Origin: Jaminaea rosea
Taxonomy: Eukaryota; Basidiomycota; Exobasidiomycetes; Microstromatales
Assembly: GCF_003144245.1 (NCBI RefSeq)
Contig: NW_020289976.1
Location: forward strand, 1,302,001 to 1,366,000
DNA length: 64,000 bases
Direction: 5' to 3'
Shown: piece by piece, positions 41,901-53,706 of the stretch
How positions within the stretch are numbered: position 1 is the first letter of the stretch
Layout: every line of letters begins with the position of its first letter
Program-made: the position numbers and the translations under genes
Notes under the pieces: generated by a model
Database searches by the model: none
Told to the model about the DNA's origin: nothing
What the model saw: only the letters and a program-made list of their open reading frames with translations

Positions 41901-43974
41901 GACGGTGAAGCTGCTCAAGGATATGCGCCAGCAGATCTTCAACCTTGCGGGCAGCTTGGAGCATGAGCGCCGCGAGCACCTAAGGGCGCAGAAGGAGGCG
42001 GATGAGCTCAAGGACCAAAATAGCCAGTTGACTGCCTCGCTGGAGAACGAGAAGACAAAGACCGAGGAGCATAAGCGCGAGCGCACTGCCTCAATTTCTG
42101 CAACTCAGCGTGAGATGGCGGCTGCAGTACCAGAGGATGAGGAAGAGGCAGCCTTCTCTCCAATGGATGCCTCGCAAAGCGAGAGTGTCCTCAGTCCCGT
42201 TGCTCCATCGCCTTCGAGCCGGAACAAGCGTCATGTCTTCGCGTACGACTCGAGCATGGGGTCGATGGATCAGAGCAGTATGATGAGCGCCGGCAGTGGA
42301 ACCACCATGGCTACGAGTATGGCAGAATCGGAGCAGGGCTCCCTCACGCCTGATGAGAAGCAGGACGGGAGTGTTCTGCCGGGAGGCTTGCAGCCGTTGG
42401 CCGAGGCGGAGGAGGTTGAGGAAGAAGTCGCGGAGGTAGAGGAGCAGGAGAGCGAGATGGATGGCCAGGAGCAGCAGCATGCGCGAGGTGGCAGCATTAT
42501 TGACCTTGAAGCCGGCGAGGATATTGAAGAAGCCTCAAGCGACGAGCAGGAGCTCGCTCCCGAGATTTACGATACTCCCTCATTGGAGCCCTCGGCCACG
42601 TTTGCATCAGCTGCCTCATCGCCAGCTCAAGTGCGCAGCCAAGCTGGGGACCGCAATGCTTCCGTCTCTGGTACATCTGGCTCTCAGGGCTCTAAATCCT
42701 CTGGCGACGTCGGCGGGCAGCGATCCAGCACCACGTCCTCCGTCGAAACGTACGGGCCGGCTTCTCCCGTAGACCTCGAGAGCGGTGGCGTTCCGCACGA
42801 CGAGCAGGACGATTACGACGACCAGCAAGAGGAGGACTACGACGACGACTCTCTCCATGAAGACGCGTCCGACCACGTCGACATGCATCGGCCCGAATTC
42901 ATCCGCGAATGGTCCTATCGCGACGCCCTCGATGCTGTCCGTAACGCGCAGTCCAAGAACGGCTTACGTCAACGTACAAAGCAAGCGCAGCGCAGCCGCA
43001 AGCCTTCGATCGATGACTTCTTTGGTCTGCTGGTGTGCGAGCAACTCGATCCGCTTCCGGCGCTGCCTTCCACCCACTCCTCGCTCGACATGCCGCCCGT
43101 GTACGTCGAGTACTACGATGATGATGACGCGGCGCGTGACTACGCTTCCGTCGGCAGGAGGGGATCAAATCCGCCCGTCAGGCAGGCGATGATCGCTGGC
43201 TCCTCGTCATTCAAGGGTGGCCGACCACCGGTGGCTCGCAGCGCGTACGTCAGGGATTCGTCGCAGTCCAGCCTCGACTCGGGCCTCACGCGCTCCAACA
43301 GCGGGACGACCAACTCCACGACTGGACGCTCCTACTCAAGCAATAGCGATGCAGCGCAGTTTAGCTCCCCGGATCGTGATGCTGGGCGAGGCTCAGGCAG
43401 CAACCTGGCCATGGCCGCGGCAGGCGGGCTGGGCTCGCGCGCTTTGGGCAGGGTCAGTCTGCAAGGCCTGACATCAGCATTCAGTGGCCTGGGAGGCTAT
43501 TTGGCTGGGCAGTCAGGCGCGGCAGTCCATGCTGCCGCGACCGCTACGACCATGTGCGCCAAGGGCGATGGATATGACTCTCGCAACCCTAGTGTGAGCT
43601 TGGGCTGGCAGGGCCAGCAGTACGCTCAACAGCCGGGGGCGGGAGCTCTCAAGTCTATCGTCGGCACGGGCGGCGCCAAGAGGTTCAGCTCTGCTCTCCC
43701 TGGCAGCCCGACTGCGGCGTATGGGCGGAGTAGCATGTCCAGCCAGGGCAGCCAGACAGCGGCGGGGAGGACCCCAACGTTAGGGTCGCAGCAGCAGCTC
43801 TACTACGCTCATCAGCATCAGCAACCTGAAAAGCACGAAAAGCAGGCTCGAGGCGGATCTGCCCAGCGTCGTTACTTGACCTCGAGGGACATTGCCCCTC
43901 CGCAACCTAGCCCGATCTGGAGGCTGGACTTCTTGGGCGCGACAGACGGGTGGGCGGACGCTTTCACGGTGTAG
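38966..43974 (+). CDS. Large coiled-coil protein, possible golgin (GM130/Bug1-like N-terminus)
   Basis: Exons 38966-39040 and 39133-43974 give 1638 residues. The N-terminus, read across the 92-nt phase-0 intron, is RILAAKKKLKTYRAKQAK. It resembles the KLAAAKKKLREYQQR start of the Golgi matrix protein GM130. A long Ser/Arg-rich region follows, with repeated RHSR/HSR units. Coiled coils then run at about residues 742-893 (MAIIDELKAKNLRD onward) and 945-1020. After that come an acidic stretch and a conserved-looking block, KPSIDDFFGLLVCEQLDPLP. The C-terminus ends GWADAFTV. No motor, kinase or membrane domain is present. The golgin call is a hypothesis from the N-terminal motif and coiled coils; another cytoskeletal scaffold is possible. 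Confidence 0.75.
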
Positions 43975-45198
43975 AAGAGCAGAGTGTCACACCGTGACCT
44001 GTCGATTGGAAGCCCCGTCCGTGGTTGGCATCTCACATCTCATCCCTCTTTGTTTATCTCATATTCGTCTGTGCTCTTCTCTTCATTGTTCTTTTGATTT
44101 TGCCTGTCATCTACATCTCATCTTTTCTGGTTCGAACTTGCTCGTTTGGAGATATGGAGCCGTACCGACGAGTGGTGGCATGGCTGAGAGACGGCGAGAG
44201 GGAGAGCAGGCGCTCTCGCCCTGTACACGCAGTCGGGAGGTAAGGAGGACAGGCCTGCTTCCGTTCTTCTTGTTCCTGCACCTGGGCGCCCTGAGCTCGA
44301 AGCAGCTTCGACGCAGCTGTCCCCCTTGACTCTGTTGTCAGGGGTCCTCGCGCCTTCGCCTCGTCCCCCTGCCGCACTTCCTCACGACTCGTTTACCCCC
44401 TTAATGCTCCCACCTTGTTCATTGCAGGCTGCCCTGCCCTGACCTAAATCGGTGTCTATCTATCTTTGCGAGCCAAGGCGCTGGCGTTGCCGTTGCCGGC
44501 GGGCTAGCTCAGCGCCCACTGTTGAACCTTGTGCAGAGCTTTGTGAGCTTTTTGTGAGCTTTGAGCTTTGGCCTTGAGCTCGGCTGCTCGTGTGCCCTCG
44601 CGAGGGGGCCAAGCTCAGCGGCGAGGAGACCCGTGGAGCGGCGCGGGCGGCGCGTTGAGTGAGCGAGAGAAGGGCCCGTCTCACTCCAGCCGCCGTGCCG
44701 GCGCCGCCGCTGTGGGCGTTGGTTGGACTTTGACTGGGTGAGACTGACTTGACTGCAAGCCAATCGACGCTCGACGCTCGACGCCCAACGCCTCGCGCTA
44801 GTTGGTTGATTAGTTGCCTTTCTTTGTCTCCCTCCCAACTCCGTTGTCCGTCTCGTCTCGTCTAGCGCGACTGCGACTGCGACTTCGACTTGCACGCTCG
44901 ATTGCTCCTCACTTTGCCCCCTCCTACTTTACGTCGTTGTTGCCTTGTCATCATCGCGGCCGGTTTCCGTTCAATAAGGCACACACACGCAAGCCCCCTG
45001 ACCGGATCAGCGACGACAGGCCGCGGCGACAAGGACGAGCAACGACGAGACGAGGGTAGCAAGTGAGCGCCGCGCCCCCGGCCTCGGTCATTGCTTGCGC
45101 TGTCGACCATCGTAGACCAGCCGCTCGTCCGACCCCTTAGCTCTGGCCAGCACCAACAACTCTACCTCTTCCTATATCTCTCGTGAGAGCCAGGAGTC
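43975..45198. other. Gene-free stretch of 1.2 kb upstream of the RGS gene
   Basis: This holds the 3' flank of the coiled-coil gene and a long RGS promoter/leader. Repeated GAGCTTTG-type units occur at 44523-44585, and CGACGCTCGACGC units near 44763. No coding frame or RNA gene is recognised. Confidence 0.55.
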
Positions 45199-48061
45199 AT
45201 GGCTGAAGACGCGACACAAAGCAGTCGTAGCAGCGGTCGCGATGGAGGACAGGGCGGCTCCTCTACTCGAACGAAGCAGCAGACGAGTAGCAGGATGATG
45301 AAAACGACTAGGAGGGGACGGCCCTATGCAAAGGTGAGACCCGCTAGACCATTGCCACATCTCCTCGCTGCAAGCTCACTTGATCCCTTCTCTCGCATCG
45401 ACAGGATACCCACGATCTCTTTGCGACGCTCATCGTCTCTCTTGAGCTGACGACGCACCGTCAATACTTCAAAACGTACACCAACTCCTTCACTACAGAC
45501 GAGGCGGCCGAGAATCTGTCGGCGCTCAAGTTCTCGCAGTCCAATCGAGCGCCTGATCCGAGGGAGCCGAGCAGAGTTGTGACGACGACGACGACGACGA
45601 CGTTCAGCATGAATCGTGATATGGCCAAAGGTGAGCAAGCAGTGGAAGCGAGGTCAAAGCAGCTTGAGCTCACCAGCTCTGCACTCTCAACGCCCTGCTG
45701 CAGGTATCTGCCAACACTTCATGGATGCTCGTCTCATTGAGAATGCTGCTGATCCTTCGAGCGCCATTTTCAAGGACAAAGGTGAGTCAAGCACCATCAG
45801 AGCGCCAGCTGTGGGGCCATGCTGACGCACGTCCCTTGATCTCTTCGTCAGGCGTCTACCAACTCACGCCCAAGGGCCTTCACATCCTCGAGCGTTTCAT
45901 TACAAAGAACGGCATCAATGGCGAGCACCTACTCAAAGTCTTCTCCTCTCAGCCCATCTGCATGAAGCTCCTCCATCTCGAGCGACGAGCCCACGACGAC
46001 GAGCTCCTCATCAATCGCCCCATCATCGAGGTCCTCTTTCGCCGCTTCTGTGGCCGCCAGCCAAACTACATCGATGCAGCCATGGCCCCTCAAAAGCCCG
46101 GCCAGCCGCCCGTTGTCTTTGATCGTACTCTAGGCATTGGGCTGTCAGACCTGTATGACAAGCCTCGAACGTCAAAGAACGCAGAAGCAGTCAAGCATAC
46201 CTTCTCCGCTGTTGCTGCGTTGGACTGGCTGTGCGACTTCACCACCATCTGCGGGCGAGATGAAGCAGCAGAGATCTGCGCCCACTTCCAGCGCATGGGC
46301 TTCGTGGGGCTGGTGCGCGACTCGTCGTCTAGGCGCGGCGGTGGTAGCGAGGGAGATGATGACGCTGTACTGGTGCGAGGGGAGGATGGCATCGGCCGCG
46401 TGAGCGAGGGAGAGTTCAGATGCCACTACAAGGCAATCTACGCCTTGACCGATCGAGGCAGAGCCGTCGCTCGCTGGCCGGGGTATGCACAGCCGGCAGA
46501 TAGCTACGGCAATGCAGGGTCTGGTAGGCCAAGTCGCGACAGCAGCGATGTCGCCGGGAGTGGGACAAGTGCTGGGGCACCAGGTGCGGGGGGTCCGGCT
46601 GTGCGTGGTAGCTTCGACTACGGTGGAGCGTCAAGCCACGATGCGCGACGTGCAGCGGCAGCAGCAGCAGTAGCGGGCGCCGGGGCTGGAGGGAAGGACG
46701 CCTTGCACTCAGCCTCGGGCGGTGACGAGCAACAAGAAGTAATGGCCTCCAACGGCAACCGACCCGAGTACGGTGGCTCTCAAGGGGGTGACAACTCTCG
46801 CAGCGCCTCCATCTCATCGCGCTCGATCGGCAGCGACTCCAACAGCAGCAGGCAAGGTTCCAACCTCTTTCGCAAGCAGTCCGCCGCAGAGAAGCTGCGC
46901 AATGACTACCTGGTCCGCTCAGGCGGCGGCGGCAATACCGGAGGGACAAGCGGGGGCGGCAGTAGCAAGGACAGTCATGGTCATGACTCTGCCTCGGGCT
47001 CCGTCGGAGGATACAACTCGCGAGACTCTAACACGAATAGGTTGCGCCAGATCCTCGAAGAGCCCGCGTTGCGCTCCCTCTACCGCGACTTCTTGAAGCA
47101 GAACTTCTGCGAAGAGAATCTCTCCTTCTGGCTGGACGTACAGGATTTCAAGCGTCGCTTCCACACCACCTCGAGCGCCGTAGCAGTCAAGTCCTCGAAT
47201 GCTAACCAGCAGGGCGAGCGTACCTCACGCCGCACCGGCTTGTTCAATCGCAACGCTGCCAAGCAGGCTGCTGCAGCGGCAGCGGCGGAAGCGCAGCAGC
47301 GGGCCAGCGGCCAGGGAACGAATACGGCGATGGAGAAGCATCAGCAGGACCTCATCGCCATGGCCTTCGTGATCTACAATACGTATCTGGCGCCTGCGTC
47401 ACCTTGTGAGCTCAATATTGAGCACAATTTGCGCACGGAGCTGGTCAACTACATGACCAAGGTGCTCACCGACGCTCGAGCTACTTCAGGGGCCGAAGGC
47501 GGAGGAGTCACAACGGTCAGGGCGCAAGACCTTGTGGCGCAGCAGCAGCAGTCAGTCAACGATGCTTTCCCTAGCAATCTCTCTGGCCCACCTGCGGCCA
47601 GTACCTCCTCCTTCGGGACAGGGCGCGGTCGTCCCAGCACCGATCTTGGGGACGGCTCCTCCGGTCCGGGCAGCACCACGCCACTTGGACCCAACGCCTC
47701 GGTCGAAGAGCGCAAGAAGACGGTCTTTGCCTCGATGCCTCGAGCTCCGCTTCATGCTTCGCAGCTGCAGACAATCGTGCGATTGTACGAGCGTATCCAA
47801 GACCACACCTTCAAGCTCATGGCGACGGACTCTGTTCCTCGCTTCATCAAGGACAACCGTTTCCTCAACCTGGTGAGGAGTGTAGAGGAGTACACGGAAG
47901 CGCTGGAGAGTGGCAGGCTGGACCCCAATTCGAATGAAGGGGCGGGGCCGGCGATCAGTAGAAGCGTAGTCGAGGCGATGGAGCTTGGTGGTGGCGGGGC
48001 TCAGAATGGGGCCGGAGGCGGAGGCGCAGTAGGAGGAGGCGGCGGGATGCTGCCACGATAG
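45199..48061 (+). CDS. Regulator of G-protein signalling, Sst2/FlbA type (DEP-DEP-RGS)
   Basis: Exons 45199-45333, 45405-45630, 45704-45781 and 45852-48061 encode 882 residues. It should accelerate GTP hydrolysis on a G-alpha subunit and so damp pheromone or nutrient signalling. A first DEP domain (DTHDLFATLIVSLELTTHRQYF to LTPKGLHILERF) spans exons 2-4. It carries a run of seven Thr from ACG repeats. The second DEP region includes WLCDFTTICGRDEAAEICAHF and ALTDRGRAVARW. A Ser/Gly/Ala-rich linker of about 200 residues follows. The RGS domain starts near residue 543 (LRQILEEPALRSLYRDF, ENLSFWLDV) and ends near 830. It is expanded by two low-complexity inserts, as is usual in the fungal Sst2/FlbA group. 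The C-terminus is Gly-rich. Confidence 0.92.
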
Positions 48062-48315
48062 TAGAGGCAGTGAGGGCTGAGATCTTTCCATCGTCGTACT
48101 TGAACCTGTTTACTCGATCCTTTTAATGCGAACTACACTGATGCGTCCATTGAGTGGCGGTTGTGCGAGGAGCTGCAAGCTGTGTTGTCGAGTCTCAACG
48201 ATGGGCATGGCTCGTGCGGCGTCAAAAACGCGGACGGGGACAAAGACGTGACTTCTTCTCTTCCCTCTTTCCATTTCATCATCCCACAAGGCTAATAGAT
48301 AATCTTCGGGCTGCC

Positions 48316-50598
48316 ATGCCCAGCAGTAATGTTGCACCTGCAATGCGACAGCCACCTTTTCGCTCGACGTGGCTCGACATCAACCTTCAAGTCCTCCTCC
48401 GCATCGTAGCTGTCGCGCACGTTGTGGTCGCCCCGTACACAAAGGTCGAGGAGAGCTTCAATGTTCAGGCAGTGCATGATTGGTTATTCTTGGGTCTGGG
48501 CCGCATCAATGAGGTACGCAGGTGGTCTCAAAGGTGCTGCCGTTGTCTCAGCACCACTGACTTCCTGTCTTCGTTCACCCCTCCTTTCGGTTAGTGGGAC
48601 CACATCCTCTTCCCGGGAGCGGTCCCTCGCAGCTTCATTCCCTCTCTTCTTCTCAGCCTCCTCTCTTATCCTTTCCTCCTGCTAGGCAGATTCGCAGGCT
48701 TCATCACGACGAGCGCAGACGCCCAACTCCTGGTACGCTGCATCCTTGCTCTATGCTGGGCGGAAGCTGCCCTCTTCTTTGCTCGCCGTGTGGCAGGAGC
48801 GTTGGACCTTCGAGCCTTCACGCAAGGCGACTCAGCCAGGGAGAGGAAGCTACGCAGCTGGCTCCACAGACTGACCTTGGTCTTCCATCTGGTGCAGTTC
48901 CGCATCCCATTCTATGCCGGTCGCCCATTGCCGAATAGCTTCGCCATGCCTTTGGTCCTCGTTGCTCTCGGCTTGGCCCTCCCTCGAGGTCTTCCTCACG
49001 AAAAACAGCAACTAGCTGGCGTAGCCCTTCTCATCTTCACGTCCCTCGTCATCCGGCTAGAGTGCCTGGCCCTCGTAGGCGCGCTAGGGCTGTACCACTT
49101 GCATTCCCGCCTATTCTCCTACCGCAGCGAATGGGACCCCCACCCGGTCGAAAGCATCGCCAAACTCGCTGGCATATCCCAAGCAGCCGCCACCCTCTCC
49201 GCGGGATGGACGGCTCTCATGGATCGATGGATGTGGCGCGTAGGCATGGACACGAATTGGACGTGGCCCGAGTTGGAGGCCGGGCTCTTCAATGTTGTGC
49301 AGGGCAAGAGTGTCGAATGGGGCATCGAGCCATGGTCCTTCTACTTCACGTCGGCGCTGCCGGGACTGTTGTTAGGTCTGACACCGCTGGCTGTGGGTGG
49401 CGCAGGGGCGGCTGTGTGGGCAGCGACGAGAGGGCCGTCGTCTGAATCAGCCTCAGGTCCTCCTGCGACGTCAAACACCCTCCAGCAAGGCAGATCCGCT
49501 CCCTCCCCCGCCGCGGCGAGGAGCAAACGTATCAATGAGGTTCTGGCTCAACGGGAAGCAGGCCGAATTCCACCTTTGGCCCTCCTATGGGTCTCTGCAG
49601 TACAAGTCGGTCTACTTTCGCTGCTCAAACATAAGGAGTGGAGATTCATCGTCTACGTGGGCCCGTGCTTGAATGTCCTCGCGGCATTGGCGGCAGCTTT
49701 ATTGTGAGTACTGCGATTTGTGGCCAGTGAAGCAACGTAGGGAGCCTAATGGCTCGCTCACTGCCCCTTCATCACCAGGCTCTTCCCAGCAACAAAACTA
49801 GGCTCCTCTTCCTCGTCAAGCCCTGTCCTCCTACTGCGTCGTCTTTTGCCCCTGACTCTTACCCTCCTCACCCTAGCACTCACCCTCCTCGGGCTAGGTA
49901 CAAGCTCATCCAATTACCCAGGGGGGGAAGCTCTACGCTGGCTGCACGAGACCCATCCGGCAACGAGCGGCGCAAGAGTACACATCGACGTACCCCCGGC
50001 CATGACTGGCGTCAGCCTCTTCCAGTCATTGCACCACTCCTCGCATCATAACAGCCGGGGCGCATTTGGGCTGTCCTTCTTGCCGGGTGTTTTGCCTCCT
50101 TCAACTGCAGAGGAACGAGCCGTGTGGACGTACGATAAGCAGGAGAATCTGGACCGATCACTGCTCGAGATCTGGGGTGAATTCGACTGGGTGATCAGCG
50201 AGGTTCCCTGTGATCAGGTAGTGGAGGGCAGAAAAGGGAAGGAGGGCTTTGTAGAGGAGGCAAGCTTTTCAGAGCATGCCGGCTTGAGCATTGTCAGGCG
50301 GCCGACGATCGCTGCGATCAGGGCGATACAAGGCAAGGGCGCAACATGGAGGCGAAACCTCGTCAACTACATAGGTGAGGTCCTCCTGCCTCGCCTGCCC
50401 AAGGTGGCAGGGTACAGGCTCGCCCTCGTCAGTACAGCGCCGCTTGAGCAAGGAGCGGAGGGATTGCCTGTACGAACAGAGAGCCTGGCGCTCATTCGCA
50501 GTGCGAAAGGGAGAAAAGCAGGAGACGAAGTGCAAGTAGTTGCAGCACTCGGTGTCAAGAGAAGGGAGCGGGTTTGGGTCTGTCGTCGCGTCGCGTAG
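48316..50598 (+). CDS. ALG12: Dol-P-Man:Man7GlcNAc2-PP-Dol alpha-1,6-mannosyltransferase
   Basis: Exons 48316-48513, 48595-49703 and 49779-50598 encode 708 residues. Alg12 adds the eighth mannose to the lipid-linked oligosaccharide in the ER lumen for N-glycosylation. The GT22 signature KVEESFNVQAVHDWL lies in exon 1 and is followed by WDHILFPGAVPRSF across the first intron. Many membrane helices follow. FRIPFYAGRPLPNSFAMPLV and the late motif LLKHKEWRFIVYVGP are diagnostic. Introns are 81 and 75 nt, at phases 0 and 2. A Ser/Pro/Ala insert (about 60 residues) precedes the HKE motif. It is convergent with POL12, leaving only 52 bp between stop codons. Confidence 0.93.
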
Positions 50599-50650
50599 TC
50601 TACATCAGCATTACCAGCTTCGAGCAATAGAAGTCCCTCTGCGCGCCCCT

Positions 50651-52985
50651 CTACCTGCGCAACGGCACTCCCAACAAATCTACCCTCGTCCTACTCCACA
50701 CGTCATGTCCTCTCGGTTCGTCCTCCGCGTTGACTTGTTGCTCTAGCTCAGCGCGCGATAATGGCAGGATGGTAAGCTTGGCTGCTTTCCCCTCCTCTTG
50801 CGATTGTCCCTCGTCCCCTCCACCTGCAGCCGGTCCAGGGTTGATCACGATGGTCCCGTCGACAATCTTTGCGAATGGGGCTAGGGAGCAAGAAGGCAGT
50901 AAGAGGACGTCAGGCGTGACTGACTGCCAGAGGGCGAGGTGTTGGTGTGGCAGGGAGAGGGGGAGGGGCGCTTCCTCTGAGCTCGCGCCGGGGGCCGGAC
51001 GTGGTTGTGGGGGTGGGAAGAGGGGGTAGAAGCTGGGTGTGCGTGCGAGTGGCGAGGAGAGAAGGGTCAGCTGAATGCAGAGATGGATCCGGGAAAGAGA
51101 CAGGGGCTCACCTTCGCTGCGACATGATGTGTCGCACAGCGCGAGCGATGACGTCCTCCTTCTGCGGTGTTGGAGGTGTTGCCCCTCCTGTCTGCGCTGC
51201 TGCGTTCTTGAGTCGCACGACCAGCTCCTCTCCCCTCAAATCCCTCAGGACATCCGCCGTGCTCACTCCGACGACCACCTCGTTTACACTGAACAAGCAC
51301 GGATTTGGTAGCAGCTTCGTCTTCTTGCTCAGGCCAAGCTCAGCAGCATCATACTTCGGCTGAGGCCAGGCCGCATGCGAGGTCAGGGCGTCGAGGACGG
51401 AGGGGAGGAGGATCGGGGTGGTGCCTGCGGAGCCCGAGGGGGAGGTGAGGCTGTTGAGGCGGGAGGCGAAGTGCTGTTTGAAGAGGTCGGCAGGGAGGTG
51501 TTGCGAGGTGGGGAGGAGCGGGTGCGAGAGCGGGATAAAGGGACCTAGGAGGACGAGCACGTCCACCGCCTCTCGCGCCACATTATCCATCAATGCATGC
51601 CATGGCGCGAAGTCTAGATCCATCTCCGCTGTATAAGGTCCCGAGGCTACAGCGATATTCAGCGCCTGGCCGCGGAGGTGATTCGGAGCAGTATGCTGCA
51701 ACTCGAGCAAACGCGAGGGAGCAGTTGAGGCCTGGTAGAGGGAAGGGAGAAGAAGTACTTCCTCTACGCCGAAGACGGACCCGCCACCGTTGCGCCCTTT
51801 GAGACAGAGCACTTGACCGGGGAAGAGGCCGAGGAGCTCTGCGGGGGAGGACGGCCCTGAGTCGGCGTCCATGTCACCCGGTGGGCGACGGATCGTGCAA
51901 TCTTTCTCAAATCTGATAGGCACGCGTGCTCCTGCGCCTTGCAGCTTGGAGGACTCGATGAGGATCCCGTCTGCGCTCGGCTTCAGGCGCGGGAGACCAC
52001 CGGCTGTGGCTGCGGTGTTGTCTGATGCTTTCGCGGTCATCGCGGTCAGGTTGGGCGTGATACGGCCCACGACGTAGACAGACTGCTGATGCGTGTGGGA
52101 CGGGTCGCCTAGGTCTTCTTCGCTGATGTTGTACGTCTCGAGGATGAGGGAGGAGTAGGATTCGAGGGAGTCGTCCAAAGCTGGAGGTAGTGGGGGCCCA
52201 GGCGAGCGAAAAGAGTCATTATCAATTTGTCAGTCCCACACATGCGGCTTCCGAGTAGGCAGCGGTCACTCACCCTCTCCTCGCTCTCCACCGCGCTCGA
52301 ACATGTAGCGGTATTGCCATTTCCTCGGGTCGGTCCCCACAGCCAATGCTACGCGCGACGAGGAGCCTCGTGATTCGTCACCGTTGCTCGCAGGAATCTT
52401 GCTGTTCAATGTCTGCGTTGCATGCCAAGCTCCCGCAGGCCCAGATGATTGTTGGCCGCCATTAGCCCTCGCTGCGCCTGGTCGGAGAGGCGAGTCGTCC
52501 ATCTCCATCGAATCGTCCCCAACACCTCCTGCCGTGGGTCGCGACCCGCGACTAAGCGCTGACGGGCGTGAAGGGGTTTGCATCGAGGTCGAGCTGGGAG
52601 CGGATCCCATGAGCCCACCCAATCCCATCATCTTCCTCGCACTTGCCCCTCCGGTACGCCCCGCCGAGCCGGCACCGAAACCAGCAAGTCCATCTTTCTT
52701 TGGCGTCTGCGCGTAGGCCCCCGCGGAAGAAGAAGATGCATTAGCCGTCTCGAGTGAGGACTGAAGGTGTTGACGGAGCGCTCTGAAGTCTTGCAATGTC
52801 GGATTCGCGCGCGCCTCCGAAGGGAGAGAGCTGAGAGCGAATGCTTCCCAGCGATAGAAGAGGGTCTGCGGTGTGAGGGAGTAGAGGCGCAGCAGAGAGA
52901 GACACTCGGTCATGCTGTCTGCATGATCTGCGAGAGGGCGACCAAATTGCTCGACGAGACCATTGCGAGCGACATCCTCGCTCAT
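50651..52985 (-). CDS. POL12: DNA polymerase alpha-primase B subunit
   Basis: Exons 52985-52274, 52180-51112 and 51032-50651 encode 720 residues. The B subunit tethers primase and polymerase alpha at replication origins in the nucleus. An N-terminal helical domain (LFYRWEAFALSS) is followed by a Ser/Gly linker. The OB/phosphoesterase-like region has KWQYRYMFER, YVVGRI, FPGQVLCLKGRNGGG, LNIAVASGPYT, DVLVLLGPFI and CLFSVNEVVVGVSTADVLRDL. The end, LPSCSLAPFAKIVDGTIVINPG, is highly typical of B subunits. Introns are 93 and 79 nt, and the joins at phases 1 and 2 are in frame. An upstream in-frame ATG in the leader is unlikely to be the start because MSEDVARNGL matches a normal N-terminus. Confidence 0.93.
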
Positions 52986-53706
52986 GTTGGCGGTCGTGTG
53001 GAAGGGGAGGAGGTAACAATGAGTGTTGGATTCCAAAGTCCAAGTCGAAGCGCGTCCAGAGAGGCGCGTTTCCGCTCCGCGTCAATTTGGCCGGCCGGCA
53101 GGCGACTTCTTCCGCTCCGGACCTCACCACCTCACCGCCTCACCACCCTGTCTCACATCATGGCAATCTCATTCGCACGACTGATTCTGCCATAGAGGCA
53201 GGCCTCGATAGAATAGCGATACAGTCTGCTGGAGATCTGTGCCTGACCGAGACGGATTGTGACGCCCACTGCGTCTCACGAGATGGGTGCGCCGCTCGAC
53301 TGCCCGTCGATCATGCGCTCATCTCCCACATCTACCAGTAAGAAAGGGCGAAGAAGGTCTGATGCCATATTCACGAACAAATTTTCAAGCGGGGGCCAAG
53401 TGATTCTTGGCTTCTTGGCCAGCTTATCTGCCTTTGTCGACACGCGGTCATCTTCGGACCTCAGAGCGTCGCCTCTTGCCGGGGCTCTCTTATCGGTACG
53501 GCGCTGCCCCGCGGCCCTAGCTTCGCTTCCATCCAGCCGCGTCTGCCGACTGGCTGATATGGGTGCAGAGAGCGTGTGACCAATGTGGGGGCGAACCTCT
53601 GCCTCAGTGCGAATGCGAATGAGATTAAGACCTTCTTGTGGCGGGACAGTTTCTTTCTGTTCTTCTTTCCATCACTACGACGCCCTTGATCTCTCTGCGC
53701 AACACC
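52986..53706. other. Divergent promoter region between POL12 and an MFS gene
   Basis: This 721-bp interval holds both promoters. No protein-like frame or clear TATA box is seen. Confidence 0.55.
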
